From Nitrospirales bacterium (GTDB lineage Bacteria; Nitrospirota; Nitrospiria; Nitrospirales; UBA8639), in assembly GCA_029261305.1 (NCBI GenBank), contig JAJDBO010000005.1:1-30579 (forward strand): DNA of 30,579 nt, in the 5' to 3' direction. Under the pieces are notes generated by a model that saw only the letters and a list, made by a program, of their open reading frames with translations, was not told the DNA's origin and did not search any database. The position numbers and the translations under genes were made by a program. Shown here one piece after another: positions 26,456 to 30,579 of this stretch; the first letter of the stretch is position 1, and each line of letters starts with the position of its first letter.

Positions 26456-27496
26456 ATGACCTCTGCTTATCACGCACAGTCCAAGGAACATACCGGTTCA
26501 CAAAGGATTCATGTTGCCGGAATTACAAAGATCAAACGGTTAATTTTAAACGAAATTTGCCAAAAACTTATTGACGCTGGTGAACGTAACGGCTGGACGA
26601 TGGAGGCAGATTCCATCGATTCAAAACCCGTTATGGACATTAACGTATTCAATCACGAAGTAGTGTATTCTCCAGAAATTTATACAATCGTAGAACCGTA
26701 TTTGCCGATTTTGAAAATGGAACTTGATGATCGTTTTCCTGAATTGCCCAATCAACTGTATTGGATTTGTTTCCGTAAGTACCAGGCTGGGGCTATTCGG
26801 CAAGCCCTCTTAGGGCACAGGGACGCTTGTAAGCACACCATAAATCTTGCCTTGAATTCCAATTTTGAAGAAGGCCGTTTATATTTCATTCCTCCCGATT
26901 CTGAATTTGGAAAACTTGCCAATGCACCCGAAAACTCCAAGTTAGACCTCACTCCGCTGCTTCACGGAGTGTGTCCGGAAAATGTTCCCCTTAAGGAGCA
27001 AGGGGATCAGAGCAACTACTTCTTTCCAGACATGCTAGCTGGAGTTCCAATGGTGTACGACAGCACTATTTGGCACGGAGTGACGCCTGTCACCAAAGGG
27101 ACACGCTACACGCTATCATTTCTGTACGATGAGACCCCAGAAATTAGGGGTGAAGCTGAGGGGTTATCAGGCAGCGTGCAAGCTATCTTTGAGAATAAGA
27201 GAACAATTAAATCAGGCGTGGTTTTGTACTGGATTCCAGCTCCAGAGGAGACGGTTTCGTGTGATCCTGGAGCGGAAGGAGATCATTTCATCAATCCAGA
27301 CTCCGACGTAGAGGTTAGCAAAACCGGTGCATGGGTCGAGTCTATAGCACAGAATACCTATATCGGTCATGTGTTTGCCGCTGTAGAAACACGCTCAAAT
27401 AGGATCCTCGTTGTTTGGAGGATTTCCCAAGAAAGTGAACTGTTTACTCTGACGGATGATCATAAAGGAAATCTTTCCTACCTCAAAAAAGTGTAG
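26456..27496 (+). CDS. 2-oxoglutarate/Fe(II) oxygenase with extra C-terminal beta domain, copy 1
   Basis: ATG 26456 is used because the same 18 bases around it recur at 28722-28739; the TTG at 26372 lacks a ribosome site. The 346-residue protein has a prolyl-4-hydroxylase-like double-stranded beta-helix. The iron ligands are His 121 and Asp 123 (LLGHRDACKHTIN) and His 207 (STIWHGVTPV), with Arg 217 (GTRYTLSF) for 2-oxoglutarate. A C-terminal domain of about 85 residues follows, with VVLYWIPAPEE, HFINPDSDVEV and NTYIGHVFAAVE. Copy 2 is 120 bases downstream. The A+T-rich composition differs from the three genes before. Substrate unknown: a protein proline or a sugar or lipid hydroxyl site are options. 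Confidence 0.85.
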   Translation: MTSAYHAQSKEHTGSQRIHVAGITKIKRLILNEICQKLIDAGERNGWTMEADSIDSKPVMDINVFNHEVVYSPEIYTIVEPYLPILKMELDDRFPELPNQLYWICFRKYQAGAIRQALLGHRDACKHTINLALNSNFEEGRLYFIPPDSEFGKLANAPENSKLDLTPLLHGVCPENVPLKEQGDQSNYFFPDMLAGVPMVYDSTIWHGVTPVTKGTRYTLSFLYDETPEIRGEAEGLSGSVQAIFENKRTIKSGVVLYWIPAPEETVSCDPGAEGDHFINPDSDVEVSKTGAWVESIAQNTYIGHVFAAVETRSNRILVVWRISQESELFTLTDDHKGNLSYLKKV

Positions 27497-27615
27497 CAAT
27501 CATACTAAGACTTCAATACCAAGCAACTATGTTATACAAGGCTAAATAATTGAACTTTGAGTGCAACCCAGGAATGGGGCAAAACGTGCAAATGATACTC
27601 ATAGAGATGTGACTT

Positions 27616-28671
27616 ATGTTCCAAAAAACCTGTAAGGCTTCCATCGATAATGTGCAGGGCAATGAAAGCATCGGATCAAATTGGACATTAGGTACCGTCG
27701 GCCTTACGCAAATAAGAGGATTCATTTCAAAAGAACGCTGCCAGAATCTTATTGATGCTGCAGAACAGTGTAACTGGACGATGGACCCAGAACCAATCGA
27801 TTCGAAACCCGTTGTGGACATTAATGTATTCCACCATGGGAAGGTCTATTCTCCAGAAATTTATACCATGCTAGAACCCTATTTACCGATTTTAAAAAAG
27901 AAACTTGATGATCGTTTTCCCGGCTTCCCCAACCAACTTGATTGGATTTTTTTTCGCAAGTATCAAGCAGGCACTGTTCGGCAATCTCTCCAAGGGCATC
28001 TGGACACGAATAAGCACACCATAAATCTCATCTTGAATTCCAGCTTTGAAGGAGGCGATTTATATTTCATTCCCACTGAATCCGAATTTGGAAAACTCGC
28101 CAATGCTCCAGAAGGCTCCAACGTAGATAAAACTCCACTATTTCAAGGGGTGATCCCGGAGAATGTCCCCCAGCCCAAGGAAGGGAATCAGAGCAATTAT
28201 TTCTTTCCGGACATTGAACCGGGAAGTGTAATTCTATACGACCATACGATATGGCACGGAGTGACCCCCGTTACCCAGGGAACTCGTTACTCTCTGTCGT
28301 TTTTCTACGATGAACCCCAAGAGATTGCAAAAAAAATTAACCATGCATCAGGAAAAGCAATGGCGACTTTTGAGAATGGGAGAACAGTTAAAACAGGAGT
28401 GGCTTTGTATTGGGTTCGGGTCCCAGAGGAGACAACCCTATTTGATCCTACAAGGAAAAGAGATTATTTCATCAACCCTGACTCTGATGTAGAGGTCGGC
28501 GAAAACGGTGCATGGGTCGAGTCTATAGGACAGAATACCTATATCGGTCATGTGTTTGCGGCTGTAGAGACAGGTACCAATAGGATCCTCGTTGTTTGGA
28601 GGATTACCCAAGAACGTGAAGGGTTCATGCTGACTGATCACCATCAAGGCGATCTTTCCGACATCAGATAA
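27616..28671 (+). CDS. 2-oxoglutarate/Fe(II) oxygenase with extra C-terminal beta domain, copy 2
   Basis: The 351-residue paralogue is clearly homologous to copy 1 along its whole length except the first 30 residues. Iron ligands His 128 and Asp 130 (LQGHLDTNKHTIN) and His 214 (HTIWHGVTPV), and 2-oxoglutarate Arg 224 (GTRYSLSF), are all intact, so both copies look active. The C-terminal domain (about 255-335) has ALYWVRVPEE, YFINPDSDVEV and NTYIGHVFAAVE and is the best-conserved part, with long runs of near-identical DNA. The ATG at 27616 has only a weak AGAG upstream. Divergence in the N-terminus and around the active site could reflect different substrates. Gene symbol not assigned. Confidence 0.85.
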   Translation: MFQKTCKASIDNVQGNESIGSNWTLGTVGLTQIRGFISKERCQNLIDAAEQCNWTMDPEPIDSKPVVDINVFHHGKVYSPEIYTMLEPYLPILKKKLDDRFPGFPNQLDWIFFRKYQAGTVRQSLQGHLDTNKHTINLILNSSFEGGDLYFIPTESEFGKLANAPEGSNVDKTPLFQGVIPENVPQPKEGNQSNYFFPDIEPGSVILYDHTIWHGVTPVTQGTRYSLSFFYDEPQEIAKKINHASGKAMATFENGRTVKTGVALYWVRVPEETTLFDPTRKRDYFINPDSDVEVGENGAWVESIGQNTYIGHVFAAVETGTNRILVVWRITQEREGFMLTDHHQGDLSDIR

Positions 28672-28901
28672 GACGACTTTCCTGGTTTATGCTTTAACAT
28701 TCTATTTTAACCATGTATAGAACTAAAAAGAATGACCTCGGCGCAGGCGTTTTCTGCCTCGGAATTTGACGGCTATAAAGTTGATTTCAAAATCTTGTCA
28801 ATGCTGTTGTTGCTTTGAGAATTCGAATTTTTGATTAGCCTGATGTAGAGTGATGACACCACAATAATCGAAATGTATAGAAAGCTAGGTAGGAGAGGGG
28901 T
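28672..28901. other. Intergenic region with a relic of the oxygenase leader
   Basis: Bases 28722-28739 repeat exactly the 18 bases around the start of oxygenase copy 1 (26446-26463). After it a frame of 28 codons runs to 28818 (MTSAQAFSASEF then a Leu-rich end) and has nothing to do with the oxygenase. This looks like a remnant of a further copy or a recombination scar, not a gene. The rest of the stretch should hold the promoter of the epimerase gene. Confidence 0.5.
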
Positions 28902-29948
28902 ATGAAACGAGCATTAGTGTGTGGTGCCGGTGGCTTTATTGGCAGTCACATGGTGAAAAAGTTGAAGCAAGAGGGATTCTGGGTACGTGGGGTCGATGTG
29001 CAATATCCCAGATTCGCCACAACCGCAGCCGATGATTTTATTGCCGGTGATCTGCGGGATCAATCACTCTGTCAACGTGTGGTGGACCAATATTTTGATG
29101 AAGTGTATCAATTTGCCGCGGATATGGGAGGCGCCGGTTTTCTCTTTACGGGTGAGAATGATGCCGACGTCATGCATAATTCTGCGCAGATAAATTTGAA
29201 TATTCTGAACACCTGCCATCAACACAATATCAAAAGGATTTTTTATTCATCATCGGCTTGCATCTACCCTGAGCATAATCAATTAGACCCGAATAACCCC
29301 AACTGTGCCGAGGACAGTGTCTACCCAGCACATCCTGACAGTGAGTATGGATGGGAAAAACTTTTCAGTGAGCGCTTGTTTCTCGCCTTTCACAGAAACT
29401 ATGGCATGGAAGTCCGGATTGCTCGGTACCATAATGTGTTTGGTCCCGAAGGTTCCTGGTGCGATGGACGTGAAAAAGTTCCTGCCGCTATATGCCGAAA
29501 GGTCGCCGAGGCGCGCGATGGCGGAGAAATCGAGATCTGGGGTGATGGGAAACAGACTCGATCTTTTTTATATATCGATGAATGTGTGGAAGGAACCCTT
29601 CGGTTGATGCGGTCGGATTGGACAGGACCAGTCAATATTGGATCTGATGAAATGCTTTCGATTAATCAACTGTCAGATATGGTGATGGTCCTGGCCAATA
29701 AACAATTGAGCAAACACCATATTCCCGGACCTCTTGGAGTTCGTGGGAGAAATTCTGACAATCAATTGATTGTTCAGAAACTCGGGTGGAGACCAACGCA
29801 AAAACTGGAGCAAGGTTTAGAAAAGACCTACCGCTGGATTGATGAACAAGTAAAACAGGTGGAGAAAAAAACCCAAGAAAAAGATGGTGGCAAGACCGTT
29901 CACGATCGAATGGCCAAAATATTGTCAGCGGCACCCCAGAAATCGTAA
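28902..29948 (+). CDS. gme: GDP-mannose 3,5-epimerase-like SDR enzyme
   Basis: ATG 28902 follows TAGGAGAGG. The 348-residue protein is an extended SDR: CGAGGFIGSH near the N-terminus binds NAD, and EYGWEKL supplies the Tyr-x3-Lys. Features special to GDP-mannose 3,5-epimerase are AADMGGAGFLF, SSSACIYPEHNQL (catalytic Cys), RYHNVFGPEGSW and GREKVPAAICRK (catalytic Lys region). The reaction converts GDP-D-mannose to GDP-L-galactose and GDP-L-gulose. This would supply a 6-hydroxy analogue of GDP-L-fucose to the GT10 and GT11-like enzymes upstream, an inference. A charged tail of about 35 residues (KKTQEKDGG) is extra compared with the plant enzyme. Confidence 0.85.
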   Translation: MKRALVCGAGGFIGSHMVKKLKQEGFWVRGVDVQYPRFATTAADDFIAGDLRDQSLCQRVVDQYFDEVYQFAADMGGAGFLFTGENDADVMHNSAQINLNILNTCHQHNIKRIFYSSSACIYPEHNQLDPNNPNCAEDSVYPAHPDSEYGWEKLFSERLFLAFHRNYGMEVRIARYHNVFGPEGSWCDGREKVPAAICRKVAEARDGGEIEIWGDGKQTRSFLYIDECVEGTLRLMRSDWTGPVNIGSDEMLSINQLSDMVMVLANKQLSKHHIPGPLGVRGRNSDNQLIVQKLGWRPTQKLEQGLEKTYRWIDEQVKQVEKKTQEKDGGKTVHDRMAKILSAAPQKS

Positions 29949-29960
29949 GAGAAAAAATCC

Positions 29961-30052
29961 CGTCAGTCACCCCCGACAGTGGTTATCGGGGGTCCATCCG
30001 GAATGAAAAAAATGCAAACCTGGATTCCCGATAACAGACGTTGGGAATGACG
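29961..30052. repeat. Two inverted copies of a palindromic intergenic repeat
   Basis: Copy B (30019-30052) reads CCTGGATTCCCGATAAC then TTGGGAATGACG, folding by TTCCC with GGGAA. Copy A (29961-30001) has the same layout on the minus strand, with CCCCC and GGGGG in the stem. The two face each other between the epimerase gene and the oxygenase-PqqD gene. Copy A may also act as a terminator for the epimerase gene. This type of short palindrome is common between genes in many bacteria. Confidence 0.7.
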
Positions 30053-30099
30053 TGTCAGGATCGGCAGTGCACGATCAGAAATTACCCCCCTCGACTGGA

Positions 30100-30579
30100 C
30101 TAGGCTTCCTGGAACTCTAGCATTCCCACTTCTTTCAGCTTGGACAGGGCGGTGGTGAGGTCGCCAGACAGATCATCCTCGGCACGCGCATAACGCTGTT
30201 GTAAAGCTTGCGAGATTTCACCCACTGTTCGGTTGCCGTCACACAGCTCCCAGATAGCTCGGCTCGATTGATTGAGCGAGAATGCCTGTTTGCTCCCAGG
30301 GGAAAGCAGGACCATTTCATCGCGGACACGACCCTCTAGCACACTATCGCGACGCTTGGGACGTAAAGTGCGCTCAACCGTAGGCTCCTCAACAGTGGCC
30401 ATCTCATCCGTGGGCTCCTCAACAGTGACAATTTCATCCGTTGCCTCGGGTTGCTTTCGTATCCAGCCATTGATCGTGAAGCGACTGTCGGCAAAGGCTT
30501 GCGAAGCACATTGTATCGGAACCACCTCATGGTGATAGCAGCTCCGGAAGACCACAAGGCTATTGTTGCGTGGTTCAAT
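30100..30579 (-). CDS. 2OG-Fe(II) oxygenase C-terminus fused to PqqD-like domain (5' partial)
   Basis: The frame is open to the window edge, so the gene begins beyond the right end. The first residues seen (IEPRNNSLVVFRS, YHHEVVPI, DSRFTINGWIRK) match the last strands of 2OG-Fe(II) oxygenases: the distal iron His in HHEV and the 2-oxoglutarate Arg in DSRFT. A linker of Glu/Thr repeats follows (TDEIVTVEEP, TDEMATVEEP, TVERTLRP). The last 80 residues are a PqqD-like winged helix: DEMVLLSPGSKQAFSLNQSS, then IWELCDGNRTVGEISQAL. PqqD domains bind peptides as RiPP recognition elements, and related ones occur in capsule loci. The start given by an internal GTG at 30555 would be wrong because homology continues upstream. 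Confidence 0.82.
   Translation of the reverse strand: MEPRNNSLVVFRSCYHHEVVPIQCASQAFADSRFTINGWIRKQPEATDEIVTVEEPTDEMATVEEPTVERTLRPKRRDSVLEGRVRDEMVLLSPGSKQAFSLNQSSRAIWELCDGNRTVGEISQALQQRYARAEDDLSGDLTTALSKLKEVGMLEFQEA
30383..30442. repeat. 30-base tandem repeat in the fusion linker
   Basis: Two adjacent 30-base units (30383-30412 and 30413-30442) start GGCTCCTCAACAGTG and differ at a few bases. They encode TDEMATVEEP and TDEIVTVEEP in the linker between the oxygenase and PqqD-like domains. A degenerate third unit lies before them. Confidence 0.8.

Noticed and set aside
28732..28818. 28-codon ORF after oxygenase copy 2
   Set aside because: Only the first 18-base region matches the oxygenase start; no other support for translation.
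30100..30555. Reading the right-edge gene as a complete 151-residue PqqD protein starting at GTG 30555
   Set aside because: The frame stays open to the window end and the upstream residues continue the oxygenase homology, so the gene is truncated by the window.

Overview
The window is bacterial chromosome from a Gram-negative organism with a mixed gene style and roughly half G+C. Lipoproteins with lipoboxes, an outer-membrane barrel and periplasmic proteins show a double membrane. The gene mix (cupredoxin-like and Met-rich barrel pair, HDOD protein, DUF1015, G8 protein, many signalling proteins) would fit a Nitrospirota-like or deltaproteobacterium-like lineage. That placement is an impression, not a proof. 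No rRNA, tRNA, CRISPR array, insertion sequence or phage gene was seen.

Layout. 1-9.3 kb is a housekeeping-like stretch: a Met/His-rich outer-membrane barrel and a cupredoxin-like periplasmic protein, a Uup-like ABC-F ATPase, an Slp-type and a LEA14-type lipoprotein, a single-domain response regulator coupled to a small unknown ORF, an HDOD protein, DUF1015 and a tiny lipoprotein. 9.4-13.5 kb (minus strand) holds a cupin, a small unknown protein and a 1043-residue secreted G8/beta-helix/FnIII/Ig-like protein. 13.9-17.0 kb (minus strand) is a signalling operon: a double-PAS histidine kinase, a response regulator fused to an RsbW-type ATPase domain, and a STAS protein. 17.5-19.2 kb is a phosphate uptake pair (DUF47/PhoU-like plus Pit).

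19.7-30.6 kb is an accessory region for surface glycan or glycoprotein modification. It starts with an MBOAT acyltransferase whose N-terminus is in another frame, with an SGNH-like partner directly behind it. Then come a membrane-anchored tandem carbohydrate-binding protein, a GT11-like fucosyltransferase, an FkbM methyltransferase and a GT10 fucosyltransferase (these three visibly G+C rich). Two tandemly duplicated 2-oxoglutarate/Fe(II) oxygenases (visibly A+T richer) each carry an extra C-terminal beta domain. A GDP-mannose 3,5-epimerase-like enzyme follows, and at the right edge the end of another 2OG oxygenase is fused to a PqqD-like domain.

The most unusual part is this last block. Prolyl-hydroxylase-like oxygenases, fucosyltransferase-like enzymes and a GDP-sugar epimerase sit side by side, and one oxygenase is fused to a peptide-binding-type PqqD domain. 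A reasonable working idea is hydroxylation and L-fucose or L-galactose decoration of a surface polymer or a peptide; the sequence alone does not prove the substrate.
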